Assembly (NCBI RefSeq): GCF_021018895.1
Contig: NC_079365.1
Location: 17,707,001 to 17,771,000 of the forward strand
Source: Seriola aureovittata
Taxonomy: Eukaryota; Chordata; Actinopteri; Carangiformes; Carangidae
DNA length: 64,000 bases
Reading direction: 5' to 3'
Shown here: positions 1-15,800 of the stretch, in pieces
Layout of the letters: the number at the start of each line of letters is the position of its first letter
Numbering within the stretch: the first letter of the stretch is position 1
Made by a program: the position numbers and the translations under genes
The notes under the pieces: model-generated
Told to the model about the DNA's origin: nothing
What the model saw: the letters and a program-made list of their open reading frames with translations, nothing else
Database searches by the model: none

Positions 1-117
1 TAGAACCTACTAAATAAAGAGAAAGTCTGTTCGGTATGAGCAGAACCAAAAGATTCGACTGGCCTTTTTACAACTTTAAACCTTCTCGGTGTGTGTGTTT
101 TTGCTTGTGTGTTGCAG

Positions 118-2381
<2,264 letters not shown>

Positions 2382-2970
2382 GTGTCTCAGAGCCCTAAGA
2401 CTCTGACAGGAGCAGGATCCGGAGCATAGAGGATGAGGGACAGCTCACCTCTTCACATAGTTGGTTGATCATGTCCACAAACCTGAGGATTTGAGAGACG
2501 GTTTGGCCAGTGATTTAAGACACTTTAGGTTCTACAAACTCTTACTGGAGCTGAGACAAAATCACGCTGGAAGTTTTATGCTTTTCCTAACATCTAAAGC
2601 ACAAGTGTGAATGAGACAAAGTGAATGTAACATGTGCTTTTGTTCTCAGATTTATAGGAAAGGATGTCAACGTCCATGAGGATATTTTATATATGCCTCA
2701 GTCAGTTTATAAGAAAGTTAGACCCGGGGTCTATGAATGCTGACTTGTGCTCAGGGGTCAAATTTGTTTTTATTTGTTTTCTCACATTTGTTGTGCTATA
2801 TGGGGATATAATATATATCCCCTTCATATTGACTTTAGAAGGTAATGTTAACACAAGGTTATGTGTGCATGCGAAATCATCACGCTGGATGCAGCTCCAT
2901 TGATCCTCAAAAATCTCTGCACCTAACTGAATTATACAGTCAGCTCTCTGTGCAACTGTACCTGTCAGTA

Positions 2971-2985
2971 TCACTAGAGGGCAAC
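2971..2985 (+). promoter_or_regulatory. CTCF-like motif downstream of mst1r
   Basis: TCACTAGAGGGCAAC fits the CTCF core CCASYAGRKGGCRSY at 13 of 15 positions. It lies about 590 bp after the mst1r stop codon. Binding is inferred only. Confidence 0.35.
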
Positions 2986-3876
2986 CGATGCCTCCTTCTA
3001 TTCTTCATACTTGAGTTACTGCTGCAGTGGTGCTCTGCACTACAGAGGACAGCTCAACACAAAGGTGTTACACAAACAATTTCTCAACTCTATTTATCTG
3101 CTAAGCAAATGTGACAAATTCAGTCTTTCAACCCAATCATCACAGCGCAGTATATGGCATATTTTGGGGGCTTTCTATGTTTCTTGCATGTGATTAAAAT
3201 GATCTCCACAGCAAATTAGACAGTCCAAGGCATTTGAGAATGTAAGCACTAGACAATGCAGAATCGTTTAACCAAAGAAATGGTTTATATTGACCTGCAA
3301 TCTTTCTACCAGGGGCAATGAATTTGGATCCCATATACTTGATTTTTGCTGCTGCGTTTCTGTCCCTCCTTTGAAGATTGAACTGTGCTCTGGGTTGCAC
3401 TGTAAATAGTGTTTTTGAACAAAAAGATGGTTTATTGCAAATACTTGTCTTTAAAATGTGTGTATGTCTCCCCAGACTTGTTTTTTTCTAAGCACATCCT
3501 GAACAAACAATAAGAAAAAATCCTGCTGCAGATGGTCAAACAAGACAGTTCCACCTAAAACGTTTTATTCTTAACTTAACCAGAATACCGGTTAAAAAAA
3601 TATGGAGATAACTAGAGCAAGACGAGGCACAGGAGTTCATCATGAAAGTGGATCATCAAAGCCACTGGAAAAAAAAAAAGCTTCCGAGTTCAATGACACA
3701 TGGTCTGAGGCAGCACGACTCTTGTTCTGTGCCAGGTGGAAGAGAGGAAAAACACATACTGTTAGAGGTCTGAATTATGTCAGCTCAGCTACAGTGAAAA
3801 CCGCATGCTTCTGCCTAATCTGTGTATCTAGCATTTGTAATATTCTCTATGAATAATTTATGGTTCTAAAAAAAGA

Positions 3877-3900
3877 TTTTTTTTTTTTTTTTTTTTTTTT
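3877..3900 (+). repeat. Poly(T) tract
   Basis: An uninterrupted run of about 24 T in non-coding DNA after mst1r. Confidence 0.9.
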
Positions 3901-5360
3901 AATCCCTTGCCTTCAGGTACTGAAAAAGGTGGCGTTAATAATGTCAAGTGCTGGTTGTGTTCAGGTGGGGGTTCGAGATTTGAAAATGATGTGATGATTC
4001 CAGCTGAAGACTGAACAAAAACCAAACCATGTATATATTTTTTTTCTGTCATGAACAATGGTCATATGAGAGATTTACTTTTATTTACAGAAGCAAACAT
4101 AAAATGCAATGTGCCCAAATGGTTACTGGTCAGTTGAAGAACTGGTTATGATGAAATACAGATCTTTTTGAAGAGTATTTATCGACTGCACATGATGAAG
4201 AGGAGGTGAGGTGTGGGAAAGAAGGGTTAGACAATAAATAAATGTTATGAGTTGTACATGAACCCACAGTGAGGAAGAAACACAACATGTACCTACACCT
4301 CAGCCCTGTGGGCCACCAAATATAAAGGCTTCCAGATGCCACAAAATAGCCTTAAGTCTTTAAAGTAAGTCTCTGAATAGATGTCTGGGCTCTTCTTTGT
4401 GTCACCTCATGATTGATCTGCCAGTTCAGCTTCTGGGATTGTGTGAATGCTGTTGGCAGTTAAAATAAAATTGGGCATTAAACAGGAACACTGGCATTGG
4501 AATCAAAACTTGAAATGAAAGATGAAAGACTGGCACCCGCTTTGAAGATGGGAAAGTTGAAAAAAGTTGCATCGAATTTTATTTGTACAGATTTGACTAT
4601 GGATCTGTTTTTCTTATTTTTAATATTTTTTATTTTTTTGTTTGTTAGTTTGTTTTCGTTTAGATGCCAGTTTCTCCTTTTTCTGTTTAGTTTTTGGCTT
4701 TGAACTGTATTGGACAACTTCCAGGTTTGACCCCGTTAACAGACATACTGTAATACTGTAAATGAGAAGTATGTTGCTAAGGGAGAAAGTAAGCCTGCTC
4801 AGCTGACTATGTGTGGATTAGAAAGTGTGTTGGCGGGCCTCTTTTTGAAACAAAAAGAACTGATGACCAAAACATTCAATGAATGTATCGATTTAATCAC
4901 TTGTGTGAGAAAATCAGCCTCTTTTAGCTCTGCACAGCTTAAACAGAGAGTCTGTGATTTATTTAGCATTGCACTATAAAGCAGGGGGCATTAAAGTCAG
5001 AAAGTGGTAACTACACCAACTCCGATATGACATGAATGTGGCGTAAATCCAAGTCGAGATAACCTGGATGACATCACCTGGGTTAGAGTCTGTGAAAACA
5101 CAACACAACACAACTGTTCACGGACTGTGTAGTATAGCTTACTCCCCATGAAGAGCAAATGGACTTTCATGAATAAAATTTCCCTTTAAAGAAGTTTTCT
5201 TCTATCAAGGCAAATAATGAGCTGGGGATTGATTGAACCAACCATAAATGGATCAATGAAACGCCTGGTTCTCAGAAAGAAGCTCCTGGGCACCTACACC
5301 AAGTGTCAGTCGGTCTACTTATTCAGAAAGCACTAAATATGCTCCTTCCACACTTATACA

Positions 5361-5361
<1 letters not shown>

Positions 5362-5404
<43 letters not shown>
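5362..5404 (+). repeat. (CA)n microsatellite
   Basis: About 21 uninterrupted CA units in intergenic DNA, of the dinucleotide type most common in fish genomes. Confidence 0.95.
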
Positions 5405-5405
<1 letters not shown>

Positions 5406-7762
5406 CCCATCTCATGCCAGTAGCACAGTGAGCTGCACTGACAGCGGACCCCTAAAGTGTCTGGTCTAAAATTCCTTTTGTTGTCTTCAAGTGTATATAT
5501 TTATAAATATTTTACACTTTCATTTCACACTGCCCTGGTTTCGAAGCGCGGTTCGGTTGGAATCTGCGAAACTGCAAATGTCGTGCAGCAGCTGTTGTGT
5601 GATCCATGACAAACTAGCCAAGGGAAAAGAAACTAGCTAGTCTTGGCTAGCTGTTTTTCTACTGAGACTTAACACAAATTTGTGTTCCACAGATGGGAGG
5701 ACACAAGAGAAGTAGCCAGTTTGCACAGTTGGTGTAGCTGTCAGAGTTTAAATCTTAACTATGGACACCTGGTGTAGGGACATTATTCCCAGGAGCTGCA
5801 GTGATGATGAGTAAGGATGGACCACTGGTTTTAAAGTGCCAAACAATGACTGTGGCCAGTTTTTATCTGAGTGAGCTGTAGCATGTTTGATGTGCATTAT
5901 TTTTTGATGTAAGCTAAAAATGTATGATCTCTCTACTCCTCCTTATTACCAGATCAGAGAAACTGCAGAGAGTTCACTGAGACACAGAGAAACAATCAGT
6001 AACAAATGATCAAGCACACTCAAAACAAGGCTGTGAGCTTGGAAGCAGTGGGGCTCTGACCCTGTCACAGCCGGATGCTGACAAAGCTCTGCTAATATAT
6101 CCATCCATGCTATATATCTGGTAATTCATCTGTATCGTGACGGAAATGAGAAGTTCATCTAATGAGCTTTTGGCTTTGTTGTAGTACGAGGCATTCAGAC
6201 GTTCTGCATTGCACCACTTGGTATGAAATGGCCCGAGGAGTAAGAAAAGTGAACGTGCCTGATTCACTGCTGTTGAACCTTTCCGTGCAGGTGTTTTGAG
6301 CTGGATTGTGTACTGTGGGCTGTGCATTCACAGTCTGAAGTTTCTCAACATCGCTCAAGGTATCTCAGCTTTTCAAGATGTTGGTGAGAAAAAGTCTGCA
6401 GAGGGAGACAGGGAAAGAAAATATGACAATGCAATGAGACAATGCATATTTGATTTGTCACAAAGAAATGTACATAGTATATAGTTTTTTTTTTTCCTGT
6501 TGCAGCGTTGTATAAAAAGCTATCAAATTTAACAAATCAGCTGTGAAGTATTTTTGCATTTTTCTCTATAATAAAGACTGAGAAATTCACTCAGCTCAAG
6601 CCCATAGCATGGTATTTATTTTAGTAATTTCACAGGTTTACACTTTTCAATCGGTATGTTTCTTAATAGACTGATTCGCCTCCATCTTAAAAGCTTAGAA
6701 CTTCCTGTGCAAATATCTTTCATGTGGGTTTGTAGCCTTTCTCACACTTTTGTTCTCTGAATTGAATCTGCTATCCTTGAGCTTGTGTACCATCAGTAGA
6801 TACCTGAATAGTGAGGCAATCCTCCTCCCTCTCCCTTGCTCTTCTCCATTGTTACACTGCATTCAGAGGGAAGATGAAGAGCTGGGAGGTCACAGACGGA
6901 GAGAAGTGTTATGTTTGTTCCCATCTCTGCTCTCTCAGTGAATGTCTCCACAGATGGGATTATATTGAAAGGCAAACACAAATTTGCAGTGCAATTAAAG
7001 TGCTTCGAGGCACAAGGCCACAGCAGGCACACAGCTAACTGTACTTGATAAGAGTTTTTCATCATCCTTCTTGTTATCAATGTGTGGTGTTTTGTGACTT
7101 AAAAATTCACACTCTGTTGCTGCTAAGACTCATGTTATAAACATAATATACTGGTCATGTTATTAAGATAACCACACAAACGTAATTAAAGGTGATGCAA
7201 ATATCTTTTGACTATTCACTGAATATAGGCTGACCTTCTCATACTGTGTGTCGTCACTGCTGGGTTTTTTTTTTTCATGTACTGACTTTCAGAGTTACTT
7301 CAGCATTAATAATGAAACAGATTTCGTCAACACCCATGCTTATGAATTTTTCATACTATGATGTGGTACCATTAAACTGCACATGTAACCACAAAAATGT
7401 ATATTCACTGGGAATAGTTAGCAGTTAGAAACAGTGTGTTCCGCTGTTACTGAAGAATAAAACAAACAAAACTCTAAATATAAACTGTTTATGCCTCAGT
7501 GCTCCAGATGTGTGTTTTCCAACATTATATATAATCTTTGTTGTTTCAACAGACATTTTCAGTTTATATGTATATGTATATTAGCCACTGCATTGTAACA
7601 GTGGCTCTACCTGGGGTCCCCAATTTATAGGCAATACTTCAATGACACCAACTCAAAATCTAATAAATAAGATTTCTGTATTTAATAATTTAATTCCTTT
7701 AATTACTGAGAAAACTTTTCACAATTCAATTTGCTAAGTCACAAATAGAATAACAGTGGGAT
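5405..7762. other. Intergenic stretch without recognised gene
   Basis: Only short open frames with no recognisable product or splice context. AT-rich with short homopolymers; nothing assignable was seen. Confidence 0.5.
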
Positions 7763-8129
7763 TGTCATGGTTTGCTATGGCAGACACTTTTTGTTAGTTT
7801 TGTTTTGGAGTTTTTGTCACTTCCTGTTTTATTTTGTAATAAGGTTTCCATGTGTGTCAGTGTGTTGCTTCCTGTCTTGGTCCTGTGTCTGTGGTGATTG
7901 TCTGCCCCGCCCTAATGTGTTTCACCTGTGTTCAATCACCCTTGCCTCCCTTGTCTATATAGTCCTTTTGCTTCCCTTTGTCTGGGTCGCTTTGTCTGTT
8001 TAGTTCAGGGTTTGTTCATGTCTGTTCATGTCACGTTCACGTGTGGATTTTTTGTTAAATAAACCTGCGTTCACCGTCTCCCAAGAGTTGACTGCATTTG
8101 GGTTCAACTTACCTCACAAATCCTTGACA
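7763..8129 (+). mobile_element. Solo LTR of an LTR retrotransposon
   Basis: A 367-bp element beginning TGTCATGG and ending CCTTGACA, so it has the TG...CA ends of an LTR with a short imperfect terminal inverted repeat. It is bracketed by an exact 5-bp target duplication GGGAT (7758-7762 and 8130-8134). Inside are a TATA-like TATATAG at 7956-7962 and AATAAA at 8058-8063, in the order expected for U3-R-U5 on the + strand. No gag or pol frame and no second LTR adjoin it, which fits recombination between two LTRs leaving a solo copy. The family (Gypsy-like or other) cannot be named without a library search. The 78-residue frame inside it is not a gene. Confidence 0.8.
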
Positions 8130-8134
8130 GGGAT

Positions 8135-9900
8135 GAAATAGCTCCCTGTATCTATTTCCCGTCTTCAGAAAAATATACCAGCACACATAAAATTCTTTGG
8201 AGGCAGGTAATAATGATACAATGTACAAATAAGAAATACACTTGTTCAAATTTTAACACTGCATTTTTTGGGAGGCTTCAACGATGGGAACCACAGTGAG
8301 GTTAAACCTGCATGTGAGGTGTGAGTGTGTGACTACATTCAGTTATGTTGGGTAGGTTATTGGATGTATTTAGCTCTGGCAACTATTATAAGCAAATGAG
8401 TTGATTGTGATTATAGTTTTAAGCATCATAATTTGAATATATATATATACAGTATTAGTTGCTCGCAATAATTCAACTACACAGTTTTTTGCCTGCATTG
8501 TAATTCTGTACTGACGAAATCAGTTTGGTTGTTTATAGATACTGCTTCAGTCCATGGTATTTTTGGGTGATAGGATAAAATCCAGGTGAGTCATACTCAT
8601 GGCACACTGACAGCTTTCCGTTGCTATAAAGTCCCACAAAATTAGGTTGGTTAATGCTCAATAATGTAACGTTTGGTGTTCACTGCATGCATTAGAGCCA
8701 GCCAGAATAGCTTTAAATAACCAGATGCAGTTGAAGTTAGAAGGAAGACGGTGGCAGGGATGCATTCAGTTAAAACGGTTTCTCACCAAGGTTGCACAGC
8801 TTTACACCTGTTAGCCATTTGACAACTCAGCAACCCACAATACACTTTATAAGATACCACAATCTACGTCTATCCAGTTTGGTTTACTGACATACGACTC
8901 ATCTTACTTTCCGTATTGCAAGTTTTTTTTTTATGTCCAGATTTAGGCCTATTACTGTCTTCACTGCAGGATATAGATATGCAGAGAACGTCGACATGGA
9001 ACATACTTCATACTTTGGTATGAAGCTGCCCAATAATGTTTTGCACAAATGCCAGTAAATAAGGTAGGTAGAGATCACAGCTCGCACAGAAAGCTAGCTA
9101 ATAGATGCTAACAAGTGCTCAAGTAGTTCCCTCTTTGCCAGTGTTCTCAGAAACAATTTTTGCTCTGGCAACGGTTTTGCAAAAATCACACTTCAACATT
9201 TGCTGAGACTGTGTCAAGTTTTTAGTTTCACGCCAGGCCCCAGCTTCTGGAAGCAGCTCAACAGTATGTGATGGGTTTTGGTGTGCACTGAAATGGACTG
9301 ACAAAACACACAGCCAGTCAGTGTCATATCGTGTACATTCATGCATAATCAGTGAAAATATTCACACCTGTTACTGAACATTTTACAGAGCTTACTTGTT
9401 GTTTTCTTCATTACTGTTGTATAAGAAAAATAAGTTTAATACTTTTTAAAAACTCTATTACACAATAAGGTTCACAGGCAAATGCACAGTTAGAAATATT
9501 TTTAATTCAAATAATAGTCCCTTGGAGGTTCAGTCATTAGTGTATTCATTAATTCATTCATCATTCATTATCTTTAGTAGTGTATCCAGACATTTATACA
9601 TGACATGGCAAGGGGACATTTGGGAGAAGGAGTTGCGTAATATTAGAAAAAAACAAAACTGGTCGTATGATAATGACAGCATGAAAATGTGGCCGTAAGT
9701 TTTTCTAAGATACATGGGGGACCATCAAGCCAAAGTTGCAACAGGATCTTATAAACTAGACTAAAACTTCTACGTGTGACCAAAATTAAATCAGGTTCCT
9801 TTGAGCCACACTCACCTTTTAGCTCTTGTATGGTTTACCATCAAGTTTTAAGAAAAATAATCAGTGTATCTTTTGAAAGATGCTCCAAACTTCTTCTCCT
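8135..9900. other. Intergenic stretch without recognised gene
   Basis: A short (AT)n run lies near 8437-8450. Open frames here are short, have no recognisable domains and lack codon-like composition. Confidence 0.45.
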
Positions 9901-10071
9901 GACTTGCATGTCTTTGGGACACTGGAGCACCCCAAGGAAACCTATATGCACTAATGGAAAGAGTATATGCAAACTTCACACAGAAAGGCATCAGCTGTCT
10001 GAGTCACAATTTGAACACAGGACCATGTTTTTGTAATGCAAACCACTGATTCACCATGCCACACGTCCCTC
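9901..10071 (-). mobile_element. Degenerate tRNA-derived SINE-like repeat
   Basis: On the minus strand the copy starts with a tRNA-like head: TGGTGAATCAGTGG resembles an A box, and GTGTTCAAATTGTGAC a decayed B box. Its body corresponds on the + strand to GGAAACC...ATGCAAACTTCACACAGAAAGG, a pattern I recognise as a very common fish interspersed repeat. It is clearly eroded relative to that pattern. The exact family is not assigned. Confidence 0.55.
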
Positions 10072-11658
10072 AATGTCACATAAAACTACTTGCAAAGGGA
10101 CGTCATTCAGTCACAAAAAGTCATGTGTGCTGTTTGTAACTTGTAAATGAGAGAAGTGAAGCTCAGTCCTGTTAGCTAGTTAGTTTGTGGGGTTTAGACG
10201 GGGTTTGTAAAAAATGTGGATAAGAGAGATTTTCTGTTATGCTGATCTGAATTTGTCTTCCAAAAGCCCTGTTGTGGCTTGTGAGCCTGTTGCTATGACA
10301 ACCATCATTTGATACCAGTGGTGTGTAGGAAGGCAGAGAGATATGGTTGAAAATTAGCAAACTGCTTTATGCATGTTTTATAATCTATTCATAATTTTCA
10401 TGTATGTGTGTTTGTGTCAGGGGAATAAATAAAAAGAAGTGATACGCATACTCAAAAAAATAACATTCATTCAAGTATTGAGCAACACTGGGTCATGTTT
10501 CTTCCCATGATTAATTCAAGAATTATTATACTGTATGGGCCTCAAAGTGAATACTTTACTGTGAGTATATTCAATGCATTTTTTTTTCTTTTACTAACTC
10601 ACAGACTTGCATCTTTTGCTCATGATCCTTATTGGGTAGACAGGTGACCTGCATCTCTCATGAGAATCAGTACCAGCCCGATCCCTGCAAGGAATAGAAT
10701 GTTTTTAATTTGCTGTAAAGTCTGCTTGTATAATTAATATATAAATAAAATGTATGTTTTTCTCTATGGGTATGTAAAAATACCTTTAAAATGAGGGGGA
10801 TTCAGACTCAGTTTTTGTTTTACATAGTAGTGGAAAATGACCATTAAACCATGTCAATATAATCTGTACTGACAAAAGTAAAATCATGGTAATGATTACA
10901 TTAAATAAATAGGTCTATTAGTTACTTAATATCAAACAAATATGACATTTATAGATGAGTATAATCTACATTGAGTATTAGTCTATATATCTTAAATTGA
11001 TTCACCATTTTTGCAATGTAAATCTGTGGATACAACACAGTGTATGAGGTGTAATAGGTTTGTATCAGCTGTAGCTTGCAGCAATTAGGGAAAAGAGTCC
11101 CACTGTTTATGAAAGTGATTAAGTGCCAGCGCAGACCCAAAGGCAGCCCCCATAAACTCTGAATTAGCACAAGAGAACTCAGAGATAAATTGCCTTTCCA
11201 CATGAGCGGAGAGACTACAGTAATTACGAGGATATGAAACCTTTAAAAGACATTAATTTATTTATTGTTGTTGCTTTATCCCAAGAGCAAGACCTAATAA
11301 CAAAATGTACCAAACTATAGTTTGTTTCCATTGAAGTGATAAAAGTTAAAATAAAAAATTGAGACTAGGTTACATGAGCTGATATATTACCACTTACAAC
11401 TCATTTCTCTTCAGGGATGTTCACTATGGGCTGTTTGCTTTGACACAGAAATCATAGATGTACCACCAGTTACAAGCTGATCAACATTATGGACATCCGG
11501 TCTTGCTGTGTTGTGGTAGCTATGGTAACCTGAAAGAGCACCAAATGTTCTACTTGAAGTGTGAGGGTATCATCTGTGACACTGTGCCTCCTTCCATCTA
11601 CGGAGCCAGGAACAGTCCAAATCCACATGACTTCTCCAACTGTCTAAATGATGTAGTC
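10072..11658. other. Intergenic stretch without recognised gene
   Basis: AT-rich non-coding DNA; no exon-like segment, RNA gene or clear repeat was recognised. Confidence 0.4.
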
Positions 11659-11934
11659 TTAAAGGGTTCGTTCACACTTAGTTCAAAACCATCCATATAG
11701 TGTAGCTTTGGTTTTACGTTCTCTCTTTGGCTTTTGTGTTTAAAAAGTTGATCTGTGACGTAGCTTTGTTTCTGGAAAAAACACTTTGCTGTTGTTTCCT
11801 TTTTTCCCCAAAAGATTTTCAGTTCTTTTGAGCAGCTGTTGTTGAAGACAGACAGAAGATTAAAACAAAGTTATGTGCATGCCACTAAGTATACGTCAAA
11901 TCATTTTTGTAATTTGAGTGAACTGCCCCTTTAA
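11659..11934. mobile_element. TTAA-flanked MITE (non-autonomous DNA transposon)
   Basis: A 276-bp segment starting TTAAAGGGTTCGTTCAC and ending GTGAACTGCCCCTTTAA. The ends are terminal inverted repeats with a few mismatches and carry TTAA at both borders, as for elements that duplicate TTAA (piggyBac and Kolobok superfamilies). There is no transposase frame inside. A second element with similar termini lies at 62289-62589. Confidence 0.75.
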
Positions 11935-12850
11935 CTGGAAAGGAATGGACTATTTTCCAGTGAAGTGTAAATTACATAATTAAAGTATAGATATAGAATA
12001 ATGGATTTGAAAATATCAATTGCAATTTGAACAAGACTAGGTCAAAACCTAATATATGGCTGGACCGTGTACGGTCAATGTGCCAGACTGAGGACGTAGT
12101 TGGAAACTGTTGTGGAACCGTTGTAAAAAAACTGATATCATGTTGTGCTGTATTTGCATTCTGCCTAGTACGACGCCTCATTTTCAGTAGCTCCTGTTTG
12201 CCGTGTTAAAGTTACTCCATTACCTGTTAACACAAACTCAACACTTGCTGTAAATGTTTCTGCCCTCTAGACTGTCAGTGGACAGAAAACCTACACTTCT
12301 TAACAGGACTTTTATTGCTGTGTTGACATGCTGCAGTAAGTGTATCGTCTCATTTCTGGATTCTGGCGTTTCCACTAGTTTATTTAGCTTAGCAGTCGCG
12401 ATGGTTTCTCTCTCCCTCCAACTCTCCTGCTCTCTCTGTTCGGTGTGTCTTGTGTTTTGTTATTCCTCTGCCTCCCTCTGTAATAATGATATATGTAATG
12501 AGATTATTTTATTTGCCATAATGGAGACAAAGCTCAGTGAACTGGAAGCGTTACTCCGCTTCCCTGCAGCTCCCAAGCAGCCAGGAAACTGGGGTGACTG
12601 CCTGTAACAAGAGGTGTAGCCCCAAACTCACAGTTGGCACCCATACGGCCAACCATATACCAGATTTATACCAAGTCTTGTTTGAAAACAGTCTCCATAG
12701 TGACAAATGCGCTACCTTGCAACACTGCAGGCTTTAAACACCCGTCTAATAGAACCTGTGTGCGTCAAATCATTTTGAAAGAGCAACAGCCAATGGGGAA
12801 ACTCCAACTCAATCACGTGGCATTTGGCTGACCAATGGTGGAAATATGAT

Positions 12851-12886
12851 CAGTCAGTCAGTCAGTCAGTCAGTCAGTCAGTCAGT
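12851..12886 (+). repeat. (CAGT)n microsatellite
   Basis: About nine perfect CAGT units in intergenic DNA. Confidence 0.95.
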
Positions 12887-15800
12887 AAGGGGCATTCATG
12901 AATATAAGGTTGGGTAAACTATTCGATACTGACCTTTATTCTTATGCTAGTTTAGTCATGATTTAATTTACAAATACACAACACACAATGTCCACTCAGT
13001 AGTTAAATCCTTTTCATCTTTTTCTACAGTTGAAATCTTTTTTTACATTATTCATTTTCTGATCATAATGTAATGTATCTGCAGGTTGTTCACATGTTCC
13101 ATTGTATAATTTGGACTGTTTTCCTGCTGCTGTAATAGTTGTCAAGGTCTCCACTGATGCTTGCGAGAAGCATGCTTTCAACCTTTCAAAAGTTTCCATA
13201 ACATACCCCGTGACTATTGGCTTTGGTTTCTATGACAACTAAATTGAACTATAAGTTGACTCATCTTTTACAAGCATGAGTACAGGATTGTGGAGAAGAA
13301 AAATATTTTGGTCCGAAAATTGTTTCGGAGCCAATCCTGCATTGCAAAATAGAAAAGAAATCTAATTTCTTAAGACTGTGAAAGAAAAAATTTACCAATG
13401 GAATGGGATTATTTTTTTACCAATATGTGTTACCTGGCAAACGTCTTATTCTGTCTCCCTTTAAGATACAATCATGCATTTCTAGAATAATCCTAAAACA
13501 AGGGGAACTGTGTCAGTGTCAGTCTATGTCAGGGCTACATTTGAGACAGTGTAAGTTAAGATGGATGTATTTGCAGTGTGTTTGTGTGACATACAGTCCT
13601 GACCTTGCCGTACTCCTCATCCTTTGTCGCTCAGGTGGGTAGTTAGTGTCTGGGCTTTTAAATACATTAGAGAGGCTTTATTTACATCTTTAGTGCACAT
13701 ATTATATGTGTCTGCTTAGAAAAAAAAAATGGAGTCTACCTCTCAAACAGAACTGCCAATGGTGATATTTCTGACACTGTTTCTCACTTTGCGATATGAT
13801 CACAATATAAACCAGCAAAGAAATCTGGTGTGATATAAACAGAGCCCACATTGTCTGAAATTCCCCCCGTGAAGAAACTGTAAGGGATTTCAGATACAGA
13901 TGAAAAGACAGACACGGTGAAACTGTGAAGCAGGCGAGTCACTCGAGTCCATTCATAGACTTACAAATGCTGGATTAACTAGATGCAGCCATGGTAACAT
14001 GAGGATGAGCAGAGCAGCCTTGAGTAGTTTTAGAGAAGCACAGTGAGATACTGCCTGCGAGCTTTGTGACGCAGGTTCCACTTTTGCATATGCTTCTATC
14101 GTATGACAGACTAAATAGCCTTCCTGTGGATAATTACAACTGATATAAATCACATTAGAGGAACAGACTGCATGAGGCACTGTTTGTGTTGGGAGGGGGG
14201 CTGAGAAAGGCTCCTCCTCTCTCCCCTCTTATGAGATATTTTAACCTCTATTGAAATACACAAGCAAAAAAAAAAAAAACCTTAAGCAAAGGCTAATAAC
14301 TGATGACATACAAGGATCCTGCATATTGCATCGCTGAAACAGCTACAGTGTATTGGCTGTAACCAGTTTCTTATTTATCAGACTGATACATTCACTGTTA
14401 GAGGTTGAATCCTATCTAATGTACTTTCATGTGATTGGCAATGCAAGCAACTGTGACAACTGATTTCATGGCACAGCTTCAAATATTGAGATAAACAGAA
14501 TAACTGAATTACAACTGTGCCTCATAAATGGCAACAGAAGACCTCCTAAAGTAAGGAAAGGACAGAGTGCTCCGAGTCAAAGGTCAGAGATACAAATAAA
14601 CAGTTAAGCTAAGTGAAATGTAGAAAAATCCTTTTTATATAAAGCATTTTATGTAAGTTTTTCAATAATCACCATATTACAAAAACCCCTGGAGTATCAC
14701 AGGTTTGAAAACAATCCTCGAGGTTGCTCTGAGAATCCTTTGTTTAAGTCCAGTAACTGAATTTTACTCTTCTTTCAAATGGCACCAAACACTTCAATAT
14801 CCATATCCCTTAAGAGGCTGTTACTATGGTGACAGCGCACCAAAATGGTGGATGTCAATGACACTTTAGCTGTTGTGTCAAGCACACGCACATATACGAA
14901 CATAAAACTGTACGTATGGCTTGAAAACATATTTTGCAGAATGTAAACCCATTCTTCAATATACATATGCACTGATGAAGACACTGGAAAGTGTCCTGTC
15001 TCAATATATTTGTGTCTCTGGCACTCTGGGCTGTCTCTTAACATGGAGATACCTTACCTTTTATCTGCAGAATATCCAAATCTAGGGTGTACCTGAGCCC
15101 TATTTTTGAAGCAAACCTCCCCACCTCCTCACTACTTCTGGTGAATAAATGCTTTTGTTCTACTGTTGCTCCCGCACCACTGGGGTTATATTTATATTTC
15201 CAAGTGTGCTTTTACCTTTAAGCATTTATCTCTCTCCATTAAAATTCAGGTTTCGTACTTCAGGTTGAGGTCTGGAAAACTATTTTAGACTTAAACTTAG
15301 ACAGCTGACATAGAGGTGATTGACTCCCTCCTGCAGTGAAAGATTTGAGAAGGATTATAAACCTCCCACTCTAAAATAATGACAGTGATATAAGGGATTC
15401 CAGGACTGAGATTTGTGATACAGCACAACTTGTTCTGCTAAGACAACGAGAGTTTTGGAGAGCCATGTGATACCGGGACTCAGAGAAGAGAGAGTAGGTG
15501 GTTTTGTGGGTAGGTGGGGAGCAGGTTAAAGATGCTCCACCGCTCTCTTTCCTGTTATCCCAATGGCCTTTTAGCGGCATTACTCATTTTAGGAAAGAGA
15601 CACTCCTGTTACATAAGCCAGAGCTGCCTACCAGCTAAAATCCCCACAGATCCTCAGTATACCTGTATGTAATTGGAAAGTATTGCCGATGGTCAGATCA
15701 GTTTTCTCTTGAAACTACTGCCGCATGCAGAGAGCTTTGTATAAAGACGAAAGCTGCAGGTAACTTCAGAGATTTAAAAGACAAATGTGAACAAAATGAA

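Larger units (their letters stand above)
2382..5360 (+). other. mst1r 3'UTR and downstream non-coding DNA
   Basis: No coding exon is seen after the mst1r stop. Candidate AATAAA poly(A) signals occur near 4233 and 4464, so the 3'UTR could be about 2 kb, but the true end cannot be set from sequence. The stretch holds a small perfect hairpin (arms 2802-2809 and 2815-2822), a CTCF-like motif at 2971-2985 and a T-run at 3877-3900. Confidence 0.5.

Noticed and set aside
7767..8003. Hydrophobic 78-residue open frame.
   Set aside because: It lies wholly inside the solo LTR and has no gene-like features.
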